A DNA stretch of 64,000 nt from Poriferisodalis sp965116715 (GCA_965116715.1 OZ220724.1:1550001-1614000), one strand, 5' to 3'; counted from the first letter of the stretch, positions 25,779 through 34,689 are shown. A program made the numbers and translations. Notes: a model not told the origin generated them from the letters alone.

Positions 25779-26543
25779 TTGAACGAATCACCTCAGCGCA
25801 ACCGAAACGCTGTCGAGAAGGTCATCACGCTGGTCGCGGCGAGCCGGATTTCTTGGGAGGACGCGGCGCGTCGAGGAGTTGCCGAGGCAACCAAGACCAT
25901 CCGCGATCTGTCGGTGGCGCATGTCGAAGAACGCGACGTGATGATCGTGGAAGGCGAGATCGCCCTCTACCGCATCAAGCTGCGGGTGGCGTTCCGGGTC
26001 GACCGGATGCGGCCTGGCCTGACGCCGGGTGCGCCCGATGTGGAGGTCACGCGCTGGCTCATCGTGGCCAACCAGACTCTGGGCACTGGCGAGGTCGTCG
26101 CCGAGATCGACCGGCTGAACTCCCACGGTCCGTGCGAGTTCCACCTGCTGGTGCCGATGACGCATTCGAAGAGCTATGCGCGGGCGCGCCGGCTCTCGAT
26201 GCTTGCGGCCGACCCGGTCACGGGCATTCCGTCCGAGCATGTGCCTGCCGCGGATTACCTGGGGCCCGACACGCTGGGCATGGAGCAGGCCCAGAAGCGT
26301 CTCGACGCCCAGCTCGCGAAGATCGCGGCGGCGTCGTACGCCGCGACGGGCGAACTCGGCGACCCCGATCCCTTGCGGGCGATCCAGGCGGTGCTGTCAC
26401 GTTCCAGCTTCGACGGCATCATCCTGTCGACCCTGCCGGCAGGAGCCTCACGACTGGTCGGCGCGGACCTGCCGTCGCGGGTGCGCCGCCTGACACGGCT
26501 GCCGGTCACCTACCTGCCCGGCAAGGAGCCCGGCGAGCTGTAG
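25779..26543 (+). CDS. Dodecin-like domain fused to a C-terminal universal-stress-like domain
   Basis: A 254-residue protein (TTG start; the frame is open to 25662 with GTG alternatives). Residues about 10-75 match dodecin: VEKVITLVAASRISWEDAAR, VAEATKTIRDLSVAHVEERD, and YRIKLRVAFRVD. Residues about 85-254 have a Rossmann/USP-like look: TRWLIVANQTLG, EFHLLVPMTHSKSYARAR, FDGIILSTLPAGASR and LPVTYLPG. The C-terminal part resembles the GABA-permease-associated/USP-like domains seen in actinobacteria. The fusion would tether a nucleotide-binding domain to a flavin-binding shell. A carboxymuconolactone-decarboxylase-like gene follows 20 bases later. Confidence 0.7.
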   Translation: MNESPQRNRNAVEKVITLVAASRISWEDAARRGVAEATKTIRDLSVAHVEERDVMIVEGEIALYRIKLRVAFRVDRMRPGLTPGAPDVEVTRWLIVANQTLGTGEVVAEIDRLNSHGPCEFHLLVPMTHSKSYARARRLSMLAADPVTGIPSEHVPAADYLGPDTLGMEQAQKRLDAQLAKIAAASYAATGELGDPDPLRAIQAVLSRSSFDGIILSTLPAGASRLVGADLPSRVRRLTRLPVTYLPGKEPGEL

Positions 26544-26563
26544 TCGCGTTGCGAGGGGGAGAC

Positions 26564-27394
26564 ATGGCAGAGACTGGATCACGCACGCACGCCGAGCGGC
26601 AGGCCGCCGCGCTCGAGGTGTTCGAACGCTTCACCAACGGCGAGATTGACCCCGAGCGAGTCCGCAGAGGGATGATCAGGCGCCACGGGGCGCTGGGCAC
26701 CTTCGCCTTCGACGTGGTGATGGGCGACGTGTGGTCGCGGCCGCAGCTGTCGCGGCGCGACCGCAGCCTGATCGTGATCACCGTGCTGGCCTCCATCGGC
26801 TCGGGCGAGGAGCTGTCGCTGCACACCGAGGTCGGGCTGAACCACGGGCTGTCACGCAGCGAGATCGAGGAGATTCTGATCCAGGTGGCCGCCTACGCCG
26901 GATTCCCGATGGCGATGGCTGCATCCCGGGTAGTGGACGAGCGGTTCCGCACGCTCGACGGGGTGGATCGGTTGCCCGAGCGTTCGGGTGCCGCTGAACT
27001 CGACGACGACGAGCGGGAACGGCGTGCCGTTGAGGTTCGTGGGACGCTCACCGCAGGCCGCGCGTCGTCAGATCCGTCCGAAGACATGGGACGCCTTGTC
27101 GAGCATCTCGGCGAGGTCGGGCGCATCGCGTATCACTGGGCGTTCGGCGACCTCTGGTCGCGAGACGAGCTCTCGCGGCGCGATCGCAGCATCGTGGTCA
27201 TCGCGATCCTCACCGTGCTGAGCCGCGTCGACGAGCTGGCCTTCCATGTGCCAGCAGGTCTCAACCACGGCCTCTCCCGCACCGAGATCGAGGAGATCAT
27301 GGTGCAGATGACCATCTACGGCGGCATCCCCCGCGCCGTCGAGGGCTATCAAGCCATGAAGCGGGCCTACGAAAAAATCGACGCCCGCAGCTGA
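26564..27394 (+). CDS. Carboxymuconolactone decarboxylase family protein, two CMD domains
   Basis: A 276-residue protein with two CMD repeats. The first (about 40-130) contains VWSRPQLSRRDRSLIVITVL and LNHGLSRSEIEEILIQVAAY. The second (about 175-270) contains LWSRDELSRRDRSIVVIAIL and LNHGLSRTEIEEIMVQMTIY. The conserved His after NHGL-type helices is kept, but the CxxC redox pair of AhpD-like proteins is absent. It is therefore closer to gamma-carboxymuconolactone decarboxylases than to peroxidase reductants. ATG 26564 has an excellent GAGGGGGA ribosome-binding site. It is co-directional with the dodecin fusion gene. Confidence 0.9.
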   Translation: MAETGSRTHAERQAAALEVFERFTNGEIDPERVRRGMIRRHGALGTFAFDVVMGDVWSRPQLSRRDRSLIVITVLASIGSGEELSLHTEVGLNHGLSRSEIEEILIQVAAYAGFPMAMAASRVVDERFRTLDGVDRLPERSGAAELDDDERERRAVEVRGTLTAGRASSDPSEDMGRLVEHLGEVGRIAYHWAFGDLWSRDELSRRDRSIVVIAILTVLSRVDELAFHVPAGLNHGLSRTEIEEIMVQMTIYGGIPRAVEGYQAMKRAYEKIDARS

Positions 27395-27438
27395 CGTCGC
27401 GACCGTCGGGTCTGGCGTCTGACACTGCTACCGGAATT

Positions 27439-27492
27439 GGTAGATCAAGCCCGTCGAAAACGGTAGATCAAGACTCTCCGAAACGGTAGATC
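27439..27492. repeat. Three direct repeats of GGTAGATC with a 23-bp period
   Basis: GGTAGATC occurs at 27439, 27462 and 27485, exactly 23 bases apart. The first two copies extend to GGTAGATCAAG, and the second and third are preceded by AAAC. The array lies in a 150-base convergent intergenic region between the CMD gene and an enoyl-CoA hydratase. Regularly spaced short repeats of this type occur at ends of IS21-like elements and in replication or partition iterons. No such gene is adjacent here. Confidence 0.7.
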
Positions 27493-27544
27493 GCGCAACT
27501 CTCGCCCTTCGTGGCGACTGCCAACGAATGTCGCGAGGGCGCGC

Positions 27545-28327
27545 TCAGAAGGTGCCGAAGCGGGCTTGGGCGTCTTCGCTGGTGATGGACCTAGCCGAGG
27601 CGTCGCCGTCGAATTCGGAGAGGTCGCCGAGCCGGGTGAGCTGGGCGTAGCCGCGCAGCTGGTGTTTGGCCATCTGCACTGACAGCGCTGGCAAGTCCAA
27701 CAGTCGCGCCACCCAACGCTCTACCGCGGCGTCGAGCGCTTCTTCACCGTCGCACACCTCGTGCGCCAGGCCCCACTCAGCGGCCTGGCGCCCGTCGATG
27801 CGTTCGCTGGTCATGATGAATTGCCGGGCCCGCGACATGCCCATCTCGGCAATCAGCCGGGGTGTCGCACCCCACGGCAGCGGCACGCCCAGCTCCACTT
27901 CGGGCACGTACCAGAGTGCGTCTGCGGTGGTGACCCGGAAGTCGCAGCTTGTGGCAAAGCAGTTCCCGCCCCCAATGGCGTGACCGTGCACCCGGGCGAT
28001 CGTGACCGCCTCGCAGTCCTCGATGGCGCGGGCCGCTCGGCGACCGAGTTGGTTGATGTAACGGGCTTCGCGGTCATTCGAAGCAGCGGGAGGCCCTTCC
28101 TTGCGGTCAGCTCCCGCGCAGAACGATTTCCCGCGCCCGCCCAGCACCGCCACCCGGTACTGGGTATGCCCGTTGAGCGCCGAGAACAGATCCCCCACCT
28201 CGCGGATCATCAACTGGTTGTGCGCATTGCGCGACTCCGGCCGGTTCAGCCACACCCGCAGCGTCTCCCCATCAGGCTCCAGCTCAATCGTCTCCAATGG
28301 CGGCAACGCAAACGACAACAAACTCAT
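27545..28327 (-). CDS. Enoyl-CoA hydratase/isomerase-like protein with altered first glutamate
   Basis: A 260-residue crotonase-family protein. KSFCAGADRKEG (oxyanion hole) and HGHAIGGGNCFATSCDFRV (second CoA segment) are clear. Where hydratases have GGGCELALACD, this reads GGGNCFATSCD, so the first catalytic Glu is replaced by Cys. The second, in VPEVELGVPLPW, is present. It may therefore be an isomerase, a hydrolase or a dehalogenase-like member rather than a hydratase. ATG 28327 is preferred; the frame is open to 28945 without family similarity. It is divergent from the hydrolase gene at 28403. Confidence 0.85.
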   Translation of the reverse strand: MSLLSFALPPLETIELEPDGETLRVWLNRPESRNAHNQLMIREVGDLFSALNGHTQYRVAVLGGRGKSFCAGADRKEGPPAASNDREARYINQLGRRAARAIEDCEAVTIARVHGHAIGGGNCFATSCDFRVTTADALWYVPEVELGVPLPWGATPRLIAEMGMSRARQFIMTSERIDGRQAAEWGLAHEVCDGEEALDAAVERWVARLLDLPALSVQMAKHQLRGYAQLTRLGDLSEFDGDASARSITSEDAQARFGTF

Positions 28328-28402
28328 GCCGCACATCCTTGCCCACCGACCCGTGAGTTGCAGCCTGACTGCTCGGGTGGATTGCAGGCCAGAATGTCGG
28401 CC

Positions 28403-29422
28403 ATGAGTGAGAGCAGTGGCACTACGACACCTGACCTTTCTGGCGTGAAGCATCACGACGTGGATGCGCTGGGCACCCGGATCCATGTGGCCGAAGTGGG
28501 CGAGGGGCCGATGGTGCTGTTCGTCCATGGCTTCCCAGAGTCGTGGTACTCGTGGCGGCACCAGCTCCCCGCGGTGGCTGCGGCTGGATATCGGGCTGTG
28601 GCGATCGATGTGCGGGGCTACGGACGCTCGTCGGCGCCCGCTGCAGTCGACGACTACCGGATGGTGCGCCACGTCGCCGACAACGTGGGCGTTGTGCGGG
28701 CTCTCGGCGAAGAGACTGCCGTGATCGTGGGGCACGACTGGGGCGCACCCATCGCCTGGAGCTCGGCACTGCTGCGGCCCGACATCTTCACTGCGCTGGC
28801 GCTGGTCAGCGTGCCCTACAACGCCCGCAGCGACTTCAAGCCCAGCGCCGCCTTCCGCATGATGGGCGGCGACAAGGAGTTCTACATCGAGTACTTCCAG
28901 GAGCCCGGTCGTGCAGAGGCCGAGATGGAGGTCGACCTTCCCCACTGGCTCCTGGGCATGTACTTCGCCGCTTCGGGCGATGGCGTTCGGGCCCGTCAGG
29001 CGTCGGGTGACTCATCCGGCGGCGGCTTCGGCGTGGCACCCGGCGGCAAGCTCTCGGACAACTTCATCTGGCCCGAGCCGGGCAGCTGGCCCCACTGGAT
29101 GTCAGAATCCGACTTCGGCTACTACACCTCGGAGTTCACGCGCACCGGTATGTCCGGCGGCCTGAACCGTTACCGCAACGTGGACCGCGACTGGGAGGAC
29201 ATGGCTGCCTTCGACGGGGCCGCCATCGGCCAGCCCAGCCTGTTCGTCGGCGGCGAGGTCGACGGCCCGACCGTGTGGGGCGCCGGCTCCATCGCCAAGT
29301 TCGGCGAGACCATGCCCAACCTGCACAAGTCGGTCATCCTCGACGGCATCGGCCACTGGGTGCAGCAGGAAGCCGCCGACGAGCTCAACGCTGAGCTGCT
29401 CGACTTCCTCGCCGCGCTCTAG
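28403..29422 (+). CDS. Epoxide-hydrolase-like alpha/beta hydrolase
   Basis: A 339-residue alpha/beta hydrolase. FVHGFPESWYSWRHQ (oxyanion-hole HGFPE with the family Trp), DVRGYGRSSAP, VGHDWGAPIAW (Asp nucleophile in HDWG) and GIGHWVQQEAAD (catalytic His) match soluble epoxide hydrolases, which open epoxides to diols; the acid may be the Asp of GGEVDGPT. A Gly/Ser-rich insertion in the cap domain (DSSGGGFGVAPGG) is unusual. ATG 28403 (MSESSGTTT) is used; ATG 28394 is nine bases earlier. The enoyl-CoA hydratase on the other strand shares the promoter interval. Confidence 0.88.
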   Translation: MSESSGTTTPDLSGVKHHDVDALGTRIHVAEVGEGPMVLFVHGFPESWYSWRHQLPAVAAAGYRAVAIDVRGYGRSSAPAAVDDYRMVRHVADNVGVVRALGEETAVIVGHDWGAPIAWSSALLRPDIFTALALVSVPYNARSDFKPSAAFRMMGGDKEFYIEYFQEPGRAEAEMEVDLPHWLLGMYFAASGDGVRARQASGDSSGGGFGVAPGGKLSDNFIWPEPGSWPHWMSESDFGYYTSEFTRTGMSGGLNRYRNVDRDWEDMAAFDGAAIGQPSLFVGGEVDGPTVWGAGSIAKFGETMPNLHKSVILDGIGHWVQQEAADELNAELLDFLAAL

Positions 29423-29469
29423 CGCGTCGGCGGTCTGCCCACCGGACTAGTCGACGACAGCATGAATCG

Positions 29470-31041
29470 CTAGCCGGCGCGGGTGGCGCGCCGCGTGGCG
29501 AACAGCGGCGCTACGTAGCCGATCGCGGCAACTGCGGCGCCGAACAGGAATGTGGCTCGCAGGCGGCCCAGCGAGGGATCCTCGCCGGTGAAAGCCAACA
29601 TCGACTGGATGCCCAGGATGATGCCCATCCACATGACCGTCTGATTCATGCCGTTGGCCATGCCGAGGTCCTTGTCCTCCACCGAGTTGGCGACCAGCAC
29701 CTGGTAGGCAGGTGAGCCGACTCCTGCCGAGACTCCTGACAGCACCAGCCCCACCATGATCGCCGCAAGGCCCCAGCCCACGGGCTTGGCGCCCAGAGCG
29801 AAGGCGATCATCGAGCCGACCATCGCGGAGGTGCCGAAGAACATCGGGATCCGGGCACCGATCCTGGTCACCAGCGTGCCGCCCAACGGCGATGCCACAG
29901 CAAACGCGCCAGGCCGGGGCACCATGAGCATCGCGGCGATGCCCACCGAGTAGCCGTACCGCTCCTGCAGCACCCAGGGCACCACCATGAAGCCGCCCAT
30001 GTATGCGAACTGATTCGCAGGCGCCGACAGCAGCGGCAGGGTGAAGCTGGCTCGCCGGAACAGCCGCAGATCCAAGAAGGGGGCGGGTGCGCGGCGCTCC
30101 CACAGCACGAACAGCACGAAGCAGGCCAAGGCGCCGCCGAGCATCAGCATGAGCGTCTGGTCAGACAGCAGCGCATCGCCGGCCCGCAGCAGCATCGGCA
30201 CCCGGGTGATCGCCCACAGCACCAGCAGCGTGCCGCCGGCGAGCAGCAGCGCCCCCAGCACATCGATCGGCACCCGGGCTCCCCGCGGGATCGGCTTCAC
30301 GACGACAGACGCCAGAACCAAAGCGATGAGGCTGATCACGCCGAACAACAAGAAGATGCCCCGCCAGCCGAACACGTTCAGCAGCGGCCCGCCGACCACC
30401 ACGCCGATCGTCGGCGCACCGGTCATCGCGAACTGAAACCAGCCGATGGCCCGCGCCCGCTCGGCCGGGCCGAACGCGTGCATGAGCAACGCCATGGCCG
30501 ATGGCATCAGCAGCCCACCGCACAGCCCGAACATGGCTCGCACGGCAATGAAGGTGCCGATGTCAGGCACCCAGTAGTTGGCGATCATCGTCGCGGTCAT
30601 GCCGAAGATGCCGATGAGGAATATGCGGCGGTGCCCGAAGCGGTCGGCCAGCTTGCCGCCAGCCGGGGTGGAGACGGCCATAGCCAGCATGAGGCCCGTG
30701 ACGACCCAGCCGGCGGTGGGCAGCGTGGTGTCGAGATCTTCCGAGATGGGGGTGAGTGACACGCCCACCAGGGTCATCAGCGATCCGAACCCGAGCACCG
30801 CCAGCCCGATCACGCCGAGCAGCTTCCATTGGTAGCTGTCCGACGGGGGCGCGTCGGCGGCAGCGGCTGGACGGTCGACGGGCGCAGCGGGGGACGGCGC
30901 CGGGCGCGGAACGGGGGGCGCCATCAATGCGGCGAGAGGCCGATCGGCGGCATCGAGCACCTGCGGGATGACGGTGAACACCGACGGCCGTGCCGCCGGT
31001 GCCTGCATCGGGGCGCGCGAGATCGGCCCAGCCGGCTTCAT
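29470..31041 (-). CDS. MFS drug transporter of the 14-helix DHA2/EmrB-QacA type
   Basis: A 523-residue membrane transporter. About 14 hydrophobic helices start near residue 72 (LLGVIGLAVLGFGSLMTLVG). Motif A GGKLADRFGHRR follows helix 2-3, and a motif C-like GWFQFAMTGAPTIGVVVGGP indicates a proton antiporter. The first 70 residues are an unusual Pro/Ala-rich, probably disordered cytoplasmic extension (ALMAPPVPRPAPSPAAPVDR); a start at the second Met (residue 12) would shorten it only slightly. It probably exports drugs or metabolites. It is convergent with the epoxide-hydrolase-like gene. Confidence 0.9.
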   Translation of the reverse strand: MKPAGPISRAPMQAPAARPSVFTVIPQVLDAADRPLAALMAPPVPRPAPSPAAPVDRPAAAADAPPSDSYQWKLLGVIGLAVLGFGSLMTLVGVSLTPISEDLDTTLPTAGWVVTGLMLAMAVSTPAGGKLADRFGHRRIFLIGIFGMTATMIANYWVPDIGTFIAVRAMFGLCGGLLMPSAMALLMHAFGPAERARAIGWFQFAMTGAPTIGVVVGGPLLNVFGWRGIFLLFGVISLIALVLASVVVKPIPRGARVPIDVLGALLLAGGTLLVLWAITRVPMLLRAGDALLSDQTLMLMLGGALACFVLFVLWERRAPAPFLDLRLFRRASFTLPLLSAPANQFAYMGGFMVVPWVLQERYGYSVGIAAMLMVPRPGAFAVASPLGGTLVTRIGARIPMFFGTSAMVGSMIAFALGAKPVGWGLAAIMVGLVLSGVSAGVGSPAYQVLVANSVEDKDLGMANGMNQTVMWMGIILGIQSMLAFTGEDPSLGRLRATFLFGAAVAAIGYVAPLFATRRATRAG

Positions 31042-31164
31042 CGGCGCATCAGCGGGAGTTCCTGGCGGTGTCGCTCAACCCGGCAATTCAACAGGAACCG
31101 AGCGCGTGCGCACGGAGACCCCCGCGCCGACGGCTGGCGAACCTGCTATTGCCTGCGCGGCATC

Positions 31165-31989
31165 TCAGCGGGTGAGGTGCCCGTCTTCGAGCATCGCATC
31201 GGCCTGGTACCGGGCGATCTTGCCCATTTCCGGGTGCGTCAGCACCCAGAAACGATCAGTGCGAACGGCATCGAGCACCATCGGCCCCACGTCGGCAGGG
31301 TCCATGCCCTCGGCGAGGTAGCCCTTCAGCATGTCCCAGAACTTGTCGCCCTGATCGGTGCGCACGTGGTGCGCGGCATCTTCAGGGTCACGATTGCGCT
31401 GGCTGTACACGATGTTGGTGTTGATCGGTCCCGGGCACAGCACCGAGGCATGCACCGGCGAGTTCCGCAGCCGCAGATCTCGCTCCAGCGTGGCCATCAG
31501 CGCCACGACACCATGCTTGGACACGTTGTACGCACCCAGCGACGCGCCGCCGTACAGCCCGGCCACCGACGCAGTCGAGTTGATGTGGCCCTCGCCGGTC
31601 GCTTCGATGATCGGCAGGAACACGTGGCAGCCGTAGATGGGCCCCCACAGGTTGATGTCGAGGGTCCAACGCCAGTCCTCGAGCGACATGTCCCCCACCG
31701 GCCCGGGAATGCCGACGCCCGCGTTGTTGCACAGCACGTGTACGGCGCCGAACTGCTCGACGGCGGCCTCGGCGAGCGCCTCGATCTGCGCCAGCTTCGA
31801 CACGTCGGTGCGCACCGCGATGGCCTCAGCGCCGGTCGCACGCACCTCGGCAGCGGCATCGTTCAGCGGCGCATCTTCGATGTCAGCCAGCACCACCTTC
31901 ATGCCGGCGGCCGCGAACGTGTCGGCCATGGCGCGGCCCATGCCGCTCGCCGCGCCTGTCACCACCGCAACTCTGCCGTCGACCTCCAT
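31165..31989 (-). CDS. Short-chain dehydrogenase/reductase (SDR)
   Basis: A 274-residue classical SDR. VVTGAASGMGRAMAD is the dinucleotide-binding TGxxxGxG, LCNNAGVG the structural NNAG, INSTASVAG the catalytic Ser, and YNVSKHG the Tyr-xxx-Lys pair. Asp in VVLADIED after strand 2 indicates preference for NAD(H). It probably oxidises a hydroxyacyl or alicyclic alcohol substrate. ATG 31989 has a GGGAGG ribosome-binding site. It lies 34 bases downstream of the alcohol dehydrogenase on the same strand, so the two oxidoreductases are likely co-expressed. Confidence 0.93.
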   Translation of the reverse strand: MEVDGRVAVVTGAASGMGRAMADTFAAAGMKVVLADIEDAPLNDAAAEVRATGAEAIAVRTDVSKLAQIEALAEAAVEQFGAVHVLCNNAGVGIPGPVGDMSLEDWRWTLDINLWGPIYGCHVFLPIIEATGEGHINSTASVAGLYGGASLGAYNVSKHGVVALMATLERDLRLRNSPVHASVLCPGPINTNIVYSQRNRDPEDAAHHVRTDQGDKFWDMLKGYLAEGMDPADVGPMVLDAVRTDRFWVLTHPEMGKIARYQADAMLEDGHLTR

Positions 31990-32023
31990 GGCCCCTCCCT
32001 TGCTGGTTGTCGGTCAGTGCCAG

Positions 32024-33118
32024 CTAGTCGAAGTCGATGACGGTGCGAGTGCCGACGCGCTGGCGCATCTGCTCGTAGCCGACGTTGATGTCCTCCAGCG
32101 GCATGTGCGCCGAGATCATCTCGTCGAGCATCAGGCGGCCGTCGAGATACATGTCGACGTAGCGGGGCATGTCCACCCGGAAGGCGTTCGAGCCCATCAT
32201 CGAGCCCTGCAACCGCTTTTCGAGCATGAACACCTCGTAGCCGGTGATCTCGATCTTCTCGCCGAACGGCATCATGCCCACGATGACCGTGGTGCCGCCG
32301 GGCCGCGACGACGACCACGCCTGCTCGCACGTCTGCTTCAGCCCGATGCACTCGAAGGCGTAATCCACGCCGCCGCCGGTCAGCTCCTTGATGGCCTCCA
32401 CCGGGTCGTCAACCTCGCTTGCGTTGACGGTGTCGGTGGCACCCACCTGGCGAGCTGTCTCGAGCTTGTCGTTCTCGACGTCCACCGAGATGACCCGGCC
32501 CGCCCCGGCGATGCGTGCGCCCTGCACAGCCGACAGGCCGATGCCGCCTGCGCCGTAGACGGCCACCGTGGCACCGGGCTCGATGCGGGCCGTCTTGAAC
32601 ACCGCTCCGAGTCCGGTGGTGACCCCGCAGCCAATGAGCGCCGCACGGTCCAGCGGCATGTCGTCGCGGATCTTCACCACAGCGTTCTGGTGGATCAGCA
32701 TCTCCTCCGCGAACCCGCCGAGACGGGCGAACTGGCCCACCTCGGTGCCGTCGGGCTTGGCCAGCCGCGGTGCGGCGCCCGAAGCCCGAGCGACAGCAGC
32801 GGGATTGGCGCAGATGTTCGGCCGACCGGTCAGGCAGCGCTCGCAGTGGCCGCAGAACACTGACAGACAGCTGATGACGTGGTCGCCGGGCTTCACGTAG
32901 GACACGTTGTCGCCCACCGCCTCGACCACGCCGGCACTCTCATGACCCATGACGGCGGGCAGCTGGTACGGCCAGTGGGCATCCATGAAGTGCAGGTCGC
33001 TGTGGCACAGGCCCGCGTGCACCACCCGCAAGAGGACCTCGTCGGGAGCGGGCGCATCGACCGAGATGTCTTCGATGTCGAGTTCGCCCGGAATCTCGTT
33101 GAGCACTGCAGCTTTCAT
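32024..33118 (-). CDS. Zinc-dependent medium-chain alcohol dehydrogenase
   Basis: A 364-residue MDR enzyme. Catalytic zinc ligands are in GLCHSDLH (Cys) and GHESAGVVEAVG (His-Glu). The structural zinc lobe is CGHCERCLTGRPNIC, and the Rossmann motif is VYGAGGIGLSAVQG, with Asp in VISVDVENDKLE selecting NAD. The overall pattern is that of class III-like or mycothiol/NDMA-dependent alcohol dehydrogenases of actinobacteria; the substrate is an alcohol or aldehyde adduct. The ATG has a strong GGGAGGGGA ribosome-binding site. It is the upstream gene of an ADH-SDR pair. Confidence 0.93.
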   Translation of the reverse strand: MKAAVLNEIPGELDIEDISVDAPAPDEVLLRVVHAGLCHSDLHFMDAHWPYQLPAVMGHESAGVVEAVGDNVSYVKPGDHVISCLSVFCGHCERCLTGRPNICANPAAVARASGAAPRLAKPDGTEVGQFARLGGFAEEMLIHQNAVVKIRDDMPLDRAALIGCGVTTGLGAVFKTARIEPGATVAVYGAGGIGLSAVQGARIAGAGRVISVDVENDKLETARQVGATDTVNASEVDDPVEAIKELTGGGVDYAFECIGLKQTCEQAWSSSRPGGTTVIVGMMPFGEKIEITGYEVFMLEKRLQGSMMGSNAFRVDMPRYVDMYLDGRLMLDEMISAHMPLEDINVGYEQMRQRVGTRTVIDFD

Positions 33119-33208
33119 GGTTGGCTTCCCCTCCCGTCACGCAGTTCGGCGGCGCGACATGGCCACGCCGCAGCGTAGTCACCTGCCAACTGGCCCATCG
33201 ACTGGGGG

Positions 33209-34636
33209 TCAGGGACCTGAGCGCCGCAGCACCTCTGGCCGGATCAGCAGCCACAGCGTCATCCCGGCGAGCCCCAATGAGGCCATCAAGATGACCGCGG
33301 CGCGGGCACCGAGTTGCTGCGCCACCTCGCCGAGCACGTAGGTGCCCACTGGCAGCGCGCCGATCGCCATGCTCAGCAAGCCCATCGCCCGGCCCCGCAT
33401 CTCTTCTGACACGGTGGTGAGCACCAGGGTCGATTGCGTTGCGGCGAAGAGCCCGCTGCCGCAGCTCGCGACGTACAGCGTGATCACGGCGATGAGGACG
33501 TTCGGCGACAGCGCCCACACGATGAGCATCGCCATGGCCACGAAGACGCCGAACGAGTATGCGATGCCCCAACGACCGTCACCCCACCTCGCCGTGACCA
33601 GCGAACCGGTGATCATGCCGAAGCCGGTCATCGAGCCGATGATCCCGATCTGCGACGCCGTGGCGTCGACCTGGTCGCCAATGAGCTGAACGGCCGGGAA
33701 GTAGGCGAACATGAAGAAGTTCGCCATGACGGTGACACCCAGGATGCTGAGCAGGCTGCGATCGGTACGGGCCAGCCGCAAGCCGGCCCGCAGTTCAGCG
33801 AGCGTCGAGGTGCGGGCTCGACTGTCTTGATGCGCCTCGCCGGCTCGGCCGTGTTCATGCGCCTCGCCGGCTCGGCCGTGCTGCTGCGCCTCGCTCGCTC
33901 GGCCGGGTTCATGCGCCTCGCCGGCTCGGCCGAGGGGCACCACCTCGAAGATCCGGTCGCGGAGCGCGTCCGACCAGCGATCGGTCGCCGCGGTGGCGGG
34001 CCGGGCGGGGGGCACGCGCGGCACCCACATGAGCACGAACAGGCCGACGCCGAGCATGCTCGCGACGCCCAGGAAGGCCATCCCGACGCCGGCGCGGTCG
34101 GCAACGGCGCCGCCGAGCAGCTGCCCCGCGGCGACGCCGGACGCGAGCGCCATCGTCTCCCACGCCATCGCCTTGTGCAGCCGGTACGGGCCCACGATGT
34201 CCAGCACCAGGGCCCGTCGGCTGGTCATGTCGACGACCCAGCCGATGCCTGCGAACAGCAGGAACGGGAACAACAGCGCGATGCCCAGTTGGCCGGCACG
34301 CTCGGCGAGGCCGATGATCGCAACGAACGGCACGAGCAATGCCGTCTGCAGCCGCACAGTGCGACGGCGGTCGAACCGGTCCGAGATGACTCCGCCGATG
34401 GCTCCGCCAAGCAGCAGCGGCGCCCACATGACCGCGCCGGTGAGTTGCACCATCCGCGGCGAGCCGGTCATCTGGTTGACGTGATAGCTCGCCAGGAACG
34501 CGATCGCCCAGCGGCCCCAGTGCCAGCACAGCCCGCTGAACCACAGCGGGGCGAACCCGCGTGCCGAGAATGCTCCGCCGCCGCGGACCTCGGATTCGAG
34601 GCGCGGCGCCCCAGTGACGGCCGCACCCCTGCGCAT
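33209..34636 (-). CDS. MFS transporter (MFS_3/EntS-like) with a minisatellite-encoded loop
   Basis: A 475-residue, roughly 12-helix MFS permease. Helices start at LWFSGLCWHWGRWAIAFLAS, and the motif A-like GGVISDRFDRRRT is present. It resembles siderophore or drug exporters of the MFS_3 type. The central cytoplasmic loop (residues about 225-275) contains four 9-residue repeats of the form GRAGEAHEH, encoded by a 27-bp tandem repeat at 33830-33937 that keeps frame. The start is uncertain (ATG 34636); the first helix begins near residue 30. Its substrate is unknown, and the gene stands alone between unrelated enzymes. Confidence 0.87.
   Translation of the reverse strand: MRRGAAVTGAPRLESEVRGGGAFSARGFAPLWFSGLCWHWGRWAIAFLASYHVNQMTGSPRMVQLTGAVMWAPLLLGGAIGGVISDRFDRRRTVRLQTALLVPFVAIIGLAERAGQLGIALLFPFLLFAGIGWVVDMTSRRALVLDIVGPYRLHKAMAWETMALASGVAAGQLLGGAVADRAGVGMAFLGVASMLGVGLFVLMWVPRVPPARPATAATDRWSDALRDRIFEVVPLGRAGEAHEPGRASEAQQHGRAGEAHEHGRAGEAHQDSRARTSTLAELRAGLRLARTDRSLLSILGVTVMANFFMFAYFPAVQLIGDQVDATASQIGIIGSMTGFGMITGSLVTARWGDGRWGIAYSFGVFVAMAMLIVWALSPNVLIAVITLYVASCGSGLFAATQSTLVLTTVSEEMRGRAMGLLSMAIGALPVGTYVLGEVAQQLGARAAVILMASLGLAGMTLWLLIRPEVLRRSGP
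33830..33937. repeat. Four in-frame copies of a 27-bp repeat inside the MFS gene
   Basis: Units at 33830-33856, 33857-33883, 33884-33910 and 33911-33937, each containing ATGCGCCTCGCCGGCTCGGC or a close variant. Because the period is nine codons, copy-number changes would not break the reading frame; they only lengthen the hydrophilic central loop. It is the third minisatellite in the window, after the 35-bp and 29-bp arrays, and unrelated to them. Confidence 0.92.
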
Positions 34637-34689
34637 CAGCGCCGCATCCTACGAGTGGACGCGGCCGGCTGCCCGTCCCGGCTGCTGTA

